This document shows positions 19,755-30,100 of a DNA stretch of 38,292 bases, piece by piece. Below the pieces are notes generated by a model that did not search any database, was not told the origin of the DNA, and saw nothing but the letters and a program-made list of their open reading frames with translations. The position numbers were made by a program, and so were the translations under genes. This DNA comes from Hondaea fermentalgiana (lineage: Eukaryota > Sar > Bigyra > Thraustochytrida > Thraustochytriidae), in NCBI GenBank assembly GCA_014084085.1, contig NPFB01000104.1, positions 103,262 to 141,553 of the forward strand, given 5' to 3'. Within the stretch, counting starts at the first letter, position 1, and the number at the start of each line of letters is the position of its first letter.

Positions 19755-22700
19755 ATGTCGTCAGCGCCTGCGGTCGGACATCCCATGTCTTTACTCCGAG
19801 CGAAAGCGTGGCTCGAGGAATACCAAGGCTCGGGGGGGTCTTCACCTCCGGCTGCAAAGGGGGACAAATGTCGGCCAGAGCTCATGAATGCGAATCGGGG
19901 CCTAGGGCCGACGCATTCGCTACAGAAAGCGAAAAAGGTAAAGCGCAAAGCGAAGAAAAACAAGGGTGCCACCAAAATGTTGAGCGAGCGGGTAGGCGCT
20001 CAACAAGGTGTCGCAATAACTGTTCAAGCGACAAGGAGAGCAATGCCTCGGCAAAACAAGAACAAGAACAAGAAGACCGACACCACTATCCTTTCCAGGG
20101 TGCCAATCTTGAGCCCAGGTATTAATCCGACAGCGTACGCCAAGTCGAGGAAGGCATTCGAGAGTTGCGACCTCGAGGACATTTTTGATGAAACAATCGC
20201 GCTGCTATATTCTCTTGACGCCTTGAAGGTCCCCAAGCATCAGCATAGCAACAAAAAGAAGCAGCCGGGGCAATCTGATTTAGCCCACGGCGCAAGACTT
20301 CGTCGCTTAGAATGTTGGGGAAATGATGCGACATTATTGGAAGCTTTGCGCGATTTGCAAACGAAGCGTGCAAATCGCGCGCTCCCGAAGAAGCCAGAGT
20401 TTGTGATCGAGGTTAACGCCTCGCCACATTGTCGCCCGCGATCTGCGGCTCCGAGACGCGCCACTGGATCACCGGGCAACCCAGCCGTCAACTTGAGGCC
20501 TAAATCTGCTCCTCGATCGCGTCCCACAACCCCAAAGCAACGAGCAATTGCGCGTGCGATTACCTCAGCGGGCGACCGTGCACGAAAAGACAGCCAGCTT
20601 AGTCCTAATGCCCTTCGGAAAGAAAAGATTCGACGCTCTCAGGACTTTCGTGTGTCGTTTTTGACGCGCTCGCACAAATCTTTCAATCGCAATATTGATA
20701 TTCTCAACGAGCGTGTGCAGAGAGCCCAAGCCCGCGAAAAAGAGGATTCTTTTCATCAAAACGTGCAGCAGGAAAAGACAAAGCGTAGATCTGAACCCGG
20801 ACCCGAACGCCATTTGTCGCACAAAGACTCTGATTTGCAAGATGGGCGGCCAGAGGTAATCGAAGGACAAGCCACATTAGGGAGGCTAGCGTCCTCTACA
20901 ATTCCGAGCTTGGTCGACGTTGAATCAGCAAACAACCCAAGTCTTTCTCGTGCGTATACTGAGTTGTCCCCGCGAGATGAGAAGCACCTCGAGGTCCTGC
21001 CGATAGACTCACCAAGGAAAGAAAATTACTCGAAGACGAAGAGGTTCTCGGAAGAAATGCGACCTTTGCAAGACTTTTCTTCGATGGTCAGCAGAAGGAA
21101 CTTGTCTGCAACATCGACTCATGCAAGTCTGCCTGCCGCTCTAGCTCAAGTCGATGCGATCATGGATGAGCTCGACCTTGGCAAGAGCTCGAAAAAGATG
21201 TCCACTGTAGCTACGAGTGAAATGGACTTCTCAACCTTTGCGACGGGTCTTACGCAGTCACATGACATGAATACCTCCGCCGGAGACAAAGCTCTAGAAC
21301 CAGGCCTTGAAAGGGCTATCCAGGAGGCAAACAGAACAAAAGACGCTGATATCCATTCACCTGTACAAAGCGCACAATTAAGCGACCGAACGGCGCTGAA
21401 GGTTGCTACTCTTGAGCGGCGGATCGAGGAAGACGACGAGACAATTTCCGCAAGTGAGAGTGCTCACGAACACGCGGCAGCTTCCGTCGGTGATCGTGGT
21501 CAGGGCGCGCAAACACGATCGTATAGTTTGTCTCTGGCGATTGAAACTGAAGACGAAAACGCTACGACCACCGAGGCTGACTCCGAAAGAGGCGTCAGTG
21601 ATCGCCAAAGAACTTGTCGAAGGTCTTTTCGCTCGACGGGTACAGGGGAATATTCGTCTGGAGAGTCTGCGTCTGATGAAAGTGAAAATGTGGATGCGAT
21701 CATGAACCAGATCGATTTTGACGTCACGACACCAACACCACTCGCCCGCGCCAGCAAGAGGCATCTTCTGTCCACACCGACAGCGGCTACAGCGAACAGT
21801 TTGTCGATAACACTCGAGGCTAACGAGCAGAAAGACGTGGACGCTATAATGGATGGTCTTGACTTTGGGATCAGCACGTCAACTCCGGTTAACTACGTGA
21901 GCAAGAAGTCTCTTTTGACGACTGTAACCAGATCTAGCCTGCCTGTTGTTCTCGATGACGCAAACGAGGTGGAGGAAAAGGAGGAAGAGGAAGTGGAGGC
22001 TATTATGGGTGCCATCGATTTTGGCATCACAACTCCCACGCCGCTTGCTCGCGCAAGTAAGAAAGACCTTATGACAACACCCACAGGAAGGAGTTTGCGA
22101 AGCGCACTCAATTATGAAGAGCAAAGCGACGTGGATGTAATCATGGAGGGACTCGATTGTGGTGTCAGCTTGTCGATGTCGGCCCGTCGTGACGGCAAGG
22201 AGACGATTCATGCGACGTCGACGCGGGACACTTTGCCCATTTCTCTGGACACAGGCACCGATTGTGGCGCTGAAGACGTGGACGCCATCATGAATGACAT
22301 CGACTTTGGTATCACGACACCAACTCCGCTCGGCCGTAGCAGTAAACGAACGCTTCTGGCCACTCCTACAGGTTCGAGCTTGCTTGGTACACTGGAGATA
22401 GATGAGGAAGCGGACGTCGATGCGATTATGGATTTTGGCATTTCCACGCCGACGCCGCTCGCAAGCCGTCACGATGTGCGAGGTGCATTAGGCTCGCCCA
22501 GCCAAAAGCATTTGGCCAGCAAAGGTTCGCGGGACGTCAGCGATCTCCGTACAGCGTTGCATTCGTCCCCGCAGAGTGGTTTGGGCAACATTTTTTCCGA
22601 CGCTACGCGGAGTGCGGTGCCTATCCGGGACGACACGGTCGAGACAAAGGGAGAAGAATCAGTCGTGAGATCGCGAAGTACGGAAGGCGACGGTTTCGAC

Positions 22701-22796
22701 CTCGACGAGGATCTTTTTGGTAGGCTCGATATCGAAGACGAGGAAGTCGAAATCGCGTCAAGCACGGCAAATGAATACCAGGAGTCGAAGCGATGA
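19755..22796 (+). CDS. Unrecognised 1,013-residue protein with seven DAIM repeats
   Basis: I do not recognise a known family. The first 300 residues are strongly basic (KKVKRKAKKNKG; RPRSAAPRR; RPKSAPRSRPTTPK). The middle is a mixed-charge, probably disordered region. From residue 466 onward the core D-A-I-M or a variant recurs, with V/E before it, at residues 466, 646, 695, 747, 793, 842 and 888. The last six copies are spaced 46-52 residues apart. Each unit has an acidic-hydrophobic half of the type VDAIMxxIDFGITTPTPL and a basic half of the type ASKKxLLxTPT followed by SL. The many TP and SP sites look like substrates for proline-directed kinases. The RPxSA-type motifs resemble those of some microtubule or ciliary proteins, which is only a hint. 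The start at 19755 is the first ATG and has A at -3. One exon; the tail is acidic. Confidence 0.8.
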   Translation: MSSAPAVGHPMSLLRAKAWLEEYQGSGGSSPPAAKGDKCRPELMNANRGLGPTHSLQKAKKVKRKAKKNKGATKMLSERVGAQQGVAITVQATRRAMPRQNKNKNKKTDTTILSRVPILSPGINPTAYAKSRKAFESCDLEDIFDETIALLYSLDALKVPKHQHSNKKKQPGQSDLAHGARLRRLECWGNDATLLEALRDLQTKRANRALPKKPEFVIEVNASPHCRPRSAAPRRATGSPGNPAVNLRPKSAPRSRPTTPKQRAIARAITSAGDRARKDSQLSPNALRKEKIRRSQDFRVSFLTRSHKSFNRNIDILNERVQRAQAREKEDSFHQNVQQEKTKRRSEPGPERHLSHKDSDLQDGRPEVIEGQATLGRLASSTIPSLVDVESANNPSLSRAYTELSPRDEKHLEVLPIDSPRKENYSKTKRFSEEMRPLQDFSSMVSRRNLSATSTHASLPAALAQVDAIMDELDLGKSSKKMSTVATSEMDFSTFATGLTQSHDMNTSAGDKALEPGLERAIQEANRTKDADIHSPVQSAQLSDRTALKVATLERRIEEDDETISASESAHEHAAASVGDRGQGAQTRSYSLSLAIETEDENATTTEADSERGVSDRQRTCRRSFRSTGTGEYSSGESASDESENVDAIMNQIDFDVTTPTPLARASKRHLLSTPTAATANSLSITLEANEQKDVDAIMDGLDFGISTSTPVNYVSKKSLLTTVTRSSLPVVLDDANEVEEKEEEEVEAIMGAIDFGITTPTPLARASKKDLMTTPTGRSLRSALNYEEQSDVDVIMEGLDCGVSLSMSARRDGKETIHATSTRDTLPISLDTGTDCGAEDVDAIMNDIDFGITTPTPLGRSSKRTLLATPTGSSLLGTLEIDEEADVDAIMDFGISTPTPLASRHDVRGALGSPSQKHLASKGSRDVSDLRTALHSSPQSGLGNIFSDATRSAVPIRDDTVETKGEESVVRSRSTEGDGFDLDEDLFGRLDIEDEEVEIASSTANEYQESKR
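21685..22470 (+). repeat. Tandem DAIM protein repeats (six contiguous copies)
   Basis: Six consecutive units begin (codon of V or E before the DAIM core) at 21690, 21837, 21993, 22131, 22278 and 22416, giving periods of 147, 156, 138, 147 and 138 bases. A seventh, isolated copy is at 21150. The units keep frame, and their nucleotide sequences have diverged much more than the protein motif, which implies selection on the repeat rather than a recent expansion. The fourth contiguous unit is the most degenerate. Confidence 0.9.
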
Positions 22797-23085
22797 CAGA
22801 AATAACTTAGACCTAGAAAGAAGCAAAAAGCAAGTCCAGCGTGAGTGAAGAAGCTGTCGAAGGAAAAGTTGTTCAAGCGAAATACCGCGTCCTCTTCCTC
22901 TCTGTCTCTCTCACACACACTTGGCTGGTGGTCGGAATTTCTCCGCACCCAGCGGCGGAGCAAGCATGAGAAAAGCAAGGCCAAGCAAGGCAAGGCAAGG
23001 CAAGGCAAGGCAAGGCAAGAGGCAAGGCAAAGCAAAAGCAAGACAGGTTTGCGTGGAGCGAGAGAGAGCACCCCGCCCTGGCACG
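22797..23085. promoter_or_regulatory. Promoter/leader of the chorismate mutase gene
   Basis: The interval contains a CT-rich and CA-rich tract at about 22890-22920 and then (CAAGG)n pentamers at about 22975-23035, which end some 50 bases before the ATG. No open frame with recognisable content is seen. Confidence 0.45.
22975..23035 (+). repeat. (CAAGG)n pentanucleotide repeat upstream of chorismate mutase
   Basis: Imperfect head-to-tail copies of CAAGG (with CAAAG and CAAGA variants) immediately precede the gene. The pentamer is the reverse complement of the CCTTG repeat upstream of the permease. Confidence 0.9.
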
Positions 23086-23249
23086 ATGGAGACGCTTCCG
23101 CTCAAGGTACGTGAACAGCCGAAAGCGCGCACGATGTTCTTCACGTCTTTGCGCAGCCTCTCGAGACGGTGGTGATCGAAGGCGCGGAGGATGGAGGGGT
23201 GACTTGCTTGTAGACAATGCCGCACGTGGTGAAAGTATGGTTGCGGACA

Positions 23250-23281
<32 letters not shown>

Positions 23282-24700
23282 GGTGTGTGTGCGTGTAGAC
23301 GCGCCGGCGCCACGTTCGGGCAATCGCTTCCTTCAGTGGACTGACTGGATGTGGATGCACAGCTCGCCGACATTCGCGGTGCCCTGATCCGGCAAGAGGA
23401 GACCATTATCTTTGCGCTAATCGAGCGCTCGCAGTTTGCTCGTAACAAGGTGTGCTATGAAAAGGGCGAGTCTGAAGTGCTGCGCGCTCGCGTGAGCACC
23501 CAGGGCGCCTCCATGCTGGACCCGGACCTCTCCTTTATGGAGCATTTCCTTGTGGAGACCGAAACGCTGCACGCCAAGCTGGGCCGCTACAACAGCCCTG
23601 ACGAGAACCCCTTTTTTGGGGCCCTTCTCCCGAACAGCATCGTGAGCGCAAACTCGAGCAAGAGCCCTCTCAAGCCCAACCTTATCAACATCAATCGCGA
23701 GGTGAGCAACGTGTACGTGTCCAAGATCCTCGACGAACTGTGTGCTTCCAACGACAGTGAAGATGACGGCGAATACGGCTCGACGTGCTCGTGCGATATT
23801 GCTGTTTTGCAAGCGCTCTCAAAGCGCATTCATTACGGCAAATTTGTGGCCGAGGCCAAGTTCCAGGCGGAACGCGAGCGCTTCAGCAAAATGATTGCTG
23901 AAAACGACTCGGAGGGCATCATGGACGCTCTCACCAACATTACCGTCGAGGATGCCGTAGTGGAGCGTGTGCGCACAAAGGCGTCCCGCTACGGTACGGA
24001 TGGCGCCGAGGGTGACCAGACGAACGCGTACAAGGTGAACCCGGACGTAATTGCTCGTCTCTATCGCAACTACCTGATCCCGCTCAATAAGGACGTCCAG
24101 GTCGCGTACCTTTTGCAGCGCCTCGATCGCCCGGCTGTGGCCATTGTTAGCGACGGCAGTGACTCGATGGCATCCGCGGCAGCGCAAACGCGCTTTGTGG
24201 ATGTCAAGGACAGCAACTTTCTCAGCTGCGGCACGGTCGAAGAGGCTTTTCTCGCTGTGGCACGCAACCAGGTCGGCTTTGGTCTGGTCCCGATCCAGCG
24301 CGCATCAACCGGATTTTGCAAGGAGACCCAGCGCGCTCTTCTCGCCTCGAACCTCAAGGTGTGTGACCTCGTTCACTATGTAGACCCGGAGGATTCAACG
24401 AGGTGGGAGCGTTTCTATGTCATCAGTCCTACTGAGTCCACCCTGGGTGAGGGCAAGTCCCACGTCGTTGCCTTTTTTGGCGTGGCACACAAGCCAGGAG
24501 CTCTTATTGAGTCGCTTCGGGCTCTCGATGCGGTCAATCTCTCCTGTCTGGAGAGCATGCCGCAGCCTGCAGGCGCCTCGTCCGAGTATGCATTCTTTTG
24601 CGAGATCGAGAGCAAGCAGCTGGACAATGCTGCGTTGCGCACGGCCCTTGAAAAGCTTGACGCTGCAACTCCCTTTATGCGCGTTGTTGGCGCGTACTAA
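23086..24700 (+). CDS. Chorismate mutase (eukaryotic AroQ type) fused to a PDT-like remnant and ACT domain
   Basis: Chorismate mutase converts chorismate to prephenate in phenylalanine and tyrosine synthesis. Exon 1 is 23086-23106 (METLPLK), the intron 23107-23362, and exon 2 23363-24700, giving 452 residues. Splicing restores the family N-terminus, LADIRGALIRQEETIIFALI. Residues 1 to about 260 match the full-length yeast/plant-type mutase, including SKRIHYGKFVAEAKF with active-site Arg and Lys. The last mutase helix reads IPLNKDVQVAYLLQRL, where yeast has Thr242 and Glu246 in place of this Asn and Gln. Residues 260-365 resemble the start of prephenate dehydratase (GFGLVPIQ, then STRWERF) but lack the second lobe. 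Residues 370-450 are an ACT domain (KPGALIESL, LESMPQ), which usually binds an amino acid effector. The dehydratase is probably inactive and the tail regulatory. Confidence 0.88.
23107..23362 (+). other. Intron of the chorismate mutase gene
   Basis: The donor is AAG/GTACGTG and the acceptor GCACAG/CTC, both in phase 0. An ACTGAC branch-like motif at about 23340-23345 lies 18 bases from the acceptor. Removal joins METLPLK to LADIRGAL, which fits the chorismate mutase N-terminus. The intron carries a (CACG)n repeat of about eight copies at about 23247-23280. Confidence 0.85.
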
Positions 24701-24724
24701 GTGAACTAATTTTTTGAGCGGGAT

Positions 24725-24730
24725 AATAAA
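24725..24730 (+). terminator. AATAAA polyadenylation-like signal after chorismate mutase
   Basis: An exact AATAAA lies 25 bases beyond the stop codon. It is a plausible 3' end signal, but whether this organism uses the hexamer is not known from the window. Confidence 0.4.
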
Positions 24731-24958
24731 AGCGCGAACGATCGATTGACTGGCTCAATTAAACCTCTCCTTCTATTTTCGAAGAAAGACCACATCAGAA
24801 TCAGCATTAATGGGCAAGTAGTAAAGATCTCGTAACTGTTAGCGCCTCTCTTATTTTCTTGATAACTTGTCTCACTCTCGACTTGTGCGAATCCATCCAT
24901 GTGCATGGCGCTTTCGGCATTCTTTTCTTTTCTAGTTGGTGGGTATACAAACTTTATG

Positions 24959-26389
24959 TTAGACGACGTCTGTGGTCTCGTCGTAACTGTCAGGTGCATA
25001 TGACGCAGCGTTTGTGGCTGCACTCAAACGAGTTGTCGCTACGTTTTCGACGACCCGGTTCGATGAATGCTCTTGCTGATATTGACGCATGCGATTCGCC
25101 GTCGAAATGGGTGCCATTGAAAGCGGTGTTTCTCCGGAGGCGTCTTCGAGTGTCGGGTCCGCCCCTGCGGCCAAAAGACGCATGCAGATATCTTCACGCT
25201 TGAACATAGCCGCCAAATGTAAGACGGAAACATTCTGACCGTCCTTGGCGGTAGCGAGCGTTGGGTTCGAAGACAAAATCCTTTCCACAAGGCTCAGATC
25301 TCCAGCTTTAACAGCATTGCGCATTGCTGCCGCATCGCTGTCCATGGCTCCACTCTCGTTGGCGTCCGCAGCGATGGAAAGGTTGTTCATCCGTTGCATG
25401 GCTTCCCCAGACGAAGTCCGCTGAACGGGCTGGCGAGCTGGAACGCGAGGTTTGGCCTTGCCTGCTTTGCCTGCAGCATGTCGGCCACCTCGCGCGCGAG
25501 GAGAGCCAGCACGGCTTGACGTAAGCGCTGGTGCTGGCACGTCTAGCAAATAGGAAAGCGGGTCATCGGCATCGGGGGGTGGAGGAGGCGGCACAAAATT
25601 TTCTGGATACCGATGCGACAAGCGCGTTCCGTCGAGGCTTTCGTCGTCGTCAACAACGTCATGATTGTCTTGGCTGCTTCTCGCGGCATCCGTTTTTTCG
25701 CCCTGCTCCGTTTCAAAGTCAACCTCGTCTTCTTCGATGGTTGCAGTCGAACACGCCTCGGCGTCTGGCGCGCCCCCGGGTCCTGCACTCGGTGGCGTAG
25801 TTGCTGTTGCTGATGTGGCAGAGAAGGCACCAGCTCCACCTTGGGCGGAGCTGGCGAGCGCGGTAGTGGCCCCTGTCGCATTGTTCCTTTTGCTTGCTTG
25901 AAGACGGGGGGGCGATCGAATGGCCGTCTGGATTTGCGAGATCCAGTTCTGGCGATCCTCTTCGCTGAGAGCGCAAAAGATCAAGTCCTGATTTTTGGCG
26001 GTCCTAATTTGAAGCGTAAATCTCTTGCTTTGGTCTGGAACACTCACTAATGCAACTTGAGCGCCAATGAGGGGAATCTCTCCGCGCGCAATCTTGCTCG
26101 TTTGGCTCTCGTAATAGCACAGCGTTCGACCTCGGATCCGGAAATACCTCGAGTTCCAATTCTTGAGCCATTCTGATTTCTTAAGCATCGGGCCTTCAAA
26201 CGTGCACGCCTTTTCCCACGGCGCCCGCACGCCGATCGGGACTCTTCGTTGCGCCTGTTGTTGTTGCTGCTGCTGCTCCTGCTGCTGCCTACTGGCCCCT
26301 TGGACAAAGGCTTGTGCACCGGCGCCACCGAGGCCCCTTTGCTGCGCCTCCTGGCCAAAGGCCCCGTCGCTGCTAGGGAAGCCCTGCAT
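24959..26389 (-). CDS. PH domain and ankyrin repeat protein
   Basis: A 476-residue protein. The frame is open further upstream to 26539, but only from a TTG, so I chose the ATG at 26389. After a Gln-rich stretch (about residues 32-45) comes a pleckstrin homology domain at about 60-165: FEGPMLKKSEW, NWNSRYFRIRGRTLCYYE, then the C-terminal helix EEDRQNWISQIQTAI with the conserved Trp. The central part is low complexity and acidic with a proline run. Ankyrin repeats lie near 355-440 (SVLHLAAMFKREDICMRLL, GADPTLEDASGETPL). PH domains commonly bind phosphoinositides, and ankyrin repeats bind proteins, so a membrane-associated adaptor is likely. The gene is divergent from the myosin, which also carries ankyrin repeats plus a lipid-binding FYVE domain; shared regulation is possible but unproven. 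An upstream spliced exon cannot be excluded. Confidence 0.82.
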   Translation of the reverse strand: MQGFPSSDGAFGQEAQQRGLGGAGAQAFVQGASRQQQEQQQQQQQAQRRVPIGVRAPWEKACTFEGPMLKKSEWLKNWNSRYFRIRGRTLCYYESQTSKIARGEIPLIGAQVALVSVPDQSKRFTLQIRTAKNQDLIFCALSEEDRQNWISQIQTAIRSPPRLQASKRNNATGATTALASSAQGGAGAFSATSATATTPPSAGPGGAPDAEACSTATIEEDEVDFETEQGEKTDAARSSQDNHDVVDDDESLDGTRLSHRYPENFVPPPPPPDADDPLSYLLDVPAPALTSSRAGSPRARGGRHAAGKAGKAKPRVPARQPVQRTSSGEAMQRMNNLSIAADANESGAMDSDAAAMRNAVKAGDLSLVERILSSNPTLATAKDGQNVSVLHLAAMFKREDICMRLLAAGADPTLEDASGETPLSMAPISTANRMRQYQQEHSSNRVVENVATTRLSAATNAASYAPDSYDETTDVV

Positions 26390-27184
26390 CGCCGTCTTTT
26401 CCGGCTCGCTGCCCAAGCTCCGCGCGACCTCCTCCCCGTCCACCTTCGCACGAGCGTCTCGCACGTCTGCACGGCCAGAGGCGCGCGCTCGCGCGCAAGA
26501 GTTTTGGGCGGAAAAGGATACCGATGCCGCGCCCGTCAAACGAGAAAAAGACCCAAGCGCTTCTCAGCGCACTTGGGTCTCTTTTCCTCTTCCTGTCCTG
26601 TTCTCGCCCAAATGCGAAAATCCGAAAACTCGCGCACAGCACAGCTCAGGCAAAGGCCGGTCCTGCCCGCCCACGCAGGACCGTCGTCGCAAAGGGCGCG
26701 ACGCGGTGCAGAGCGTGAAGACGGGCCTGCGCGGAGACTGCCCGCGGGCGCCGAGGCCTCTCGAGGCACGCGCGGGGAGTCGCTCTCGCGCGATCGGAGA
26801 AGAAACTGTTTCAAACGCCCTGAATTTGAATTCAAACCTGCATTCCTTCGCATCCGGAACACGACTCAAGTCGCAGTCAGAGACTCGCCAGCGCAGGGCC
26901 GGCTGCGCGCGGGGCCGGCCGACCCGCCCGCGCGACGGCGTCGTCCCGAGCGGCGCCCGTCCACCGCTCCGCTCCGCCACGCAAAGCGCAGCGCGAGCGA
27001 GTTCGCGACGCAGGCAGCGAGAAAGACGCTGCGCTGCTCTGCTCTGCTCTGCTCTGCTCTGCTCTGCGGCACGAACTAGGCGAGTACTAGTACACAACGA
27101 ACAGCTGTTCGTCAGGGTTCTGCGCAGGTACGCGCGGGACCGGCGGCAGCAGCGCCGTCGGGAACCCAAGCGCAGGCCGCTGCG
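26390..27184. promoter_or_regulatory. Divergent intergenic region between PH-ankyrin gene and myosin
   Basis: About 795 GC-rich bases separate the two divergent starts. Long open frames on both strands here are arginine- and serine-rich without domains. A (CTCTG)n repeat at about 27036-27067 ends some 120 bases before the myosin ATG. The region presumably holds both promoters. Confidence 0.5.
27036..27067 (+). repeat. (CTCTG)n pentanucleotide repeat upstream of the myosin
   Basis: About six perfect copies of CTCTG are visible in the probable 5' leader. Confidence 0.9.
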
Positions 27185-30100
27185 ATGAGCACTCGCAAGG
27201 TCTGGGTAAGGTCGAACGCGGCCGCCACCGCCGCCGCCGCCGGTGGCGGAGCAACCCAAGCCGTTTCGACCTCGGCGACAGACGCCAACGACGACGAAAA
27301 CGAACAGGTCGGATGGGTACCGGCGGTCGTCGTCACGAACGGCAGGGACGAAGATAGTTCCGCGGATCAACTAAGTGTACATCTTGAGACGTGGGAAGCA
27401 TTGAACAAGAAAAGACCCGGCGCCAACGCTGGCGCCGACGACAGTGACGACAGTGATAGCGACTTTGGTAATGACCAAGACGACGGTGCCATTGACGAGG
27501 ATGCCGTGTTGCACGTAGCAGCAGCAGACGTGGTGGAGCGCAATGCATGGGATGAGCCTCCAGCCGACCTCGTGCAACTTGTGCACTTGCACGAGCCCGC
27601 AATTCTTCAGGCACTTTGCGAACGATTTTGGACATCGATGATTTACACTTGGTGCGGACCGATTCTGCTGGCGCTCAATCCTTTTGAGCGTCTTCCCCTG
27701 TATCAGCCGAGCGTGCTTGAGAGCTACCGAAAGGCGAGCGCTTTGCCATCCTCTGCAGAAGCCGAAGACGGCGGAAACCAGCCGCATGTCTATGCCGTAG
27801 CTGCCGATGCATACGCTTGTCTCGTGGACAAGAGCGGTCGTGAAGGCGGTGATCAAGATCAGTCAATTCTCATTAGTGGAGAAAGTGGAGCAGGCAAAAC
27901 CGAGTCTACAAAGATTGTCATGCAATACCTTGCAACAGTGGCTCGCCGCCCTCGAGAGGACGGCGTTTCGGTCGAGGAGCTCCATGTTTCCGAATACCTT
28001 GGCGGCACGGAAGGAAATTCATCACCAAAGGCTTCGCATGTAGAACCAGAAACCGCCACGACCGAGCACTACTCTATCGAGCAGCAGGTGCTCGAGAGCA
28101 ATCCAATTCTGGAAGCCTTTGGCAATGCGCGCACAATTCGCAACGACAATAGTTCACGATTCGGCAAATTCATCCAGATCCAATTCGATGCCGAGGGATT
28201 TTTGGTGGGCGCCTCGATCGCCACTTATCTTTTAGAAAAGGTGCGCATCACGCAGCAAGGAGAAGGGGAGCGAGGGTACCATGTGTTTTACCAAATGTTG
28301 TACGGTGGTTCAGGAGAGGAAAAGGCCAGCTGGCATCTAAGCGCCAGTGACGAGCCCGAAGATTTCACGTTCCTAAATGCAGGAGGCTGCTATGATCGTC
28401 GCGACGGGGTGTCCGACGCCGAACAGCTGGCTGTGACCAAGCGCTCCATGGCAATCATGGGATTGCGCGATGAGGAGCGCATCGACGTCCTCAAAGTGGT
28501 TGCCATTGTTCTGCATCTGGGCAACATCATTTTCGTCGATGCAAAGGGCGGGGACCAGGATGCCCCCGGTTCCACAGTCGACTCTTCTGATGAGCAGTCC
28601 GAAAAGGCTCTCGAGGCGCTTGTCGCGCTGCTCGGGCTCGATCGCGAGGTTATCATCAAAGCGCTGTGTATGCGCAATGTCAATGCGGGCGGGGAGACCT
28701 TTGAGGTCCCTCTCAAGCCAAGCGACGCGGTTGACAGTCGCGACGCCCTGGCCAAATCGCTTTACAGTCGTACCTTTGACTGGATCGTGGGCCGGGTCAA
28801 CGAGTGCATCCGACACCGAACCAAGGTGAAGCGATTTGTTGGTGTTTTGGACATCTTTGGCTTTGAGATTTTCAAGCACAACTCTTTTGAGCAGCTCTGC
28901 ATCAACTACGCGAATGAACGTCTGCAGCAACAATTCAACGATTTCGTCTTCAAACATGAGCAGTCGATTTATGCCAAGGAGAAGATCAACTGGAGTTTCA
29001 TCGATTTCCCCTCAAATGCTGCTACGGTAGAACTCATCGACGGTGGTATTGGAGCGTCGAGCGGCAAGGAAGACGCCGGGAGCATGGGCATTCTTGCTGT
29101 TCTCGACGACGAGTGCCGCCTTCCCAAGGGCAATGATCAGAGTTTTGTACGCAAACTCTACGACAAGTGCGCTTCCCGAGAGCAATTTGATGCGTCCAAG
29201 CCACAGCAAGTGCGCGGAGAATTTGTCGTGCATCACTACGCGGGCGCAGTCACGTACGACTCTGCAGGATTCTGCGACAAGAACAGAGACGCCTTGCGCC
29301 AGGAGGTGGTGGACCTCTTGAAGGGGTCTGCGTTTGGCTTTGTGAGCGCACGTTTCAGTGTTTCGGCAAATGAAGGGGGATCACCGTCGAAAGGCAAACG
29401 GGGCAATGGGTCCTCTTCTTCTTCTTCGAGTTCGGCTTCGGCATCGCAACGTCGCTCTGCTCTCTCTCTGGCGTCAGTGAGCGCTGAATTTAAGCGACAG
29501 CTCAACTCGCTTATTGAGACGATTGAAGCTACCGCCCCGCACTATATCCGATGCATCAAACCCAACGACGCCGCCAAAGCCAAGCTCATGCATCGAGGGC
29601 GCGTTGTTGGTCAACTTCGGTGTGGCGGTGTTTTAGAGGCCGTTCGCGTGGCGCGTGCAGGCTTTCCGATACGAATGCCGCACCGCACCTTTGTTGAACG
29701 ATACGGTCGCCTCGTTGGTCCCGCGGCGCTCAAAGTGCTTTTCCACACTTCTCCCGTGAACGCGACTCGCAGCCGCAAGATTCTCGAGGAAATCCCCAAA
29801 GTCGGTGATTTCGACCGGAGCGCGTCCCGTCAGCTCGGCAAGGACATTGTCTCTTTGCTCCGGGCGCAACAGCAACAACAGCCACAGGAGGGCTGCGATG
29901 AAGAAGAAGACGGACAGTCCAACACCAAAGGCAGTGACGGTAGTGATGACGTTGAGGCTTTGACGCAAATTGGCAGGACCAAGGTCTTTATGCGAAAGCA
30001 AGGCCACGATGTGCTTGAGCGGTGGCGGGCGCGTTGGCATAAGCGAGCCATGGCTCTTGTTGTGGCCGCTGTTCGCGCTCGTGCAGGCCGACTCAAGTAT

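Noticed and set aside
19322..19975. Minus-strand open frame after the NRPS
   Set aside because: No domain; it spans T-rich 3' sequence and overlaps the start of the DAIM-repeat gene on the other strand.
21685..22470. DAIM repeats as a DNA satellite or mobile element
   Set aside because: The period varies only by whole codons, the frame is kept and the protein motif is more conserved than the DNA, so it is a protein repeat.
23351..23362. Chorismate mutase beginning at 23351
   Set aside because: This codon is GTG and lies inside the intron; the ATG at 23086 with GTACGT/CAG splicing restores the family N-terminus.
26163..27188. Plus-strand open frame of 341 codons before the myosin
   Set aside because: Arg-rich, antisense to the PH gene in its first part, runs through a CTCTG repeat and overlaps the myosin start.
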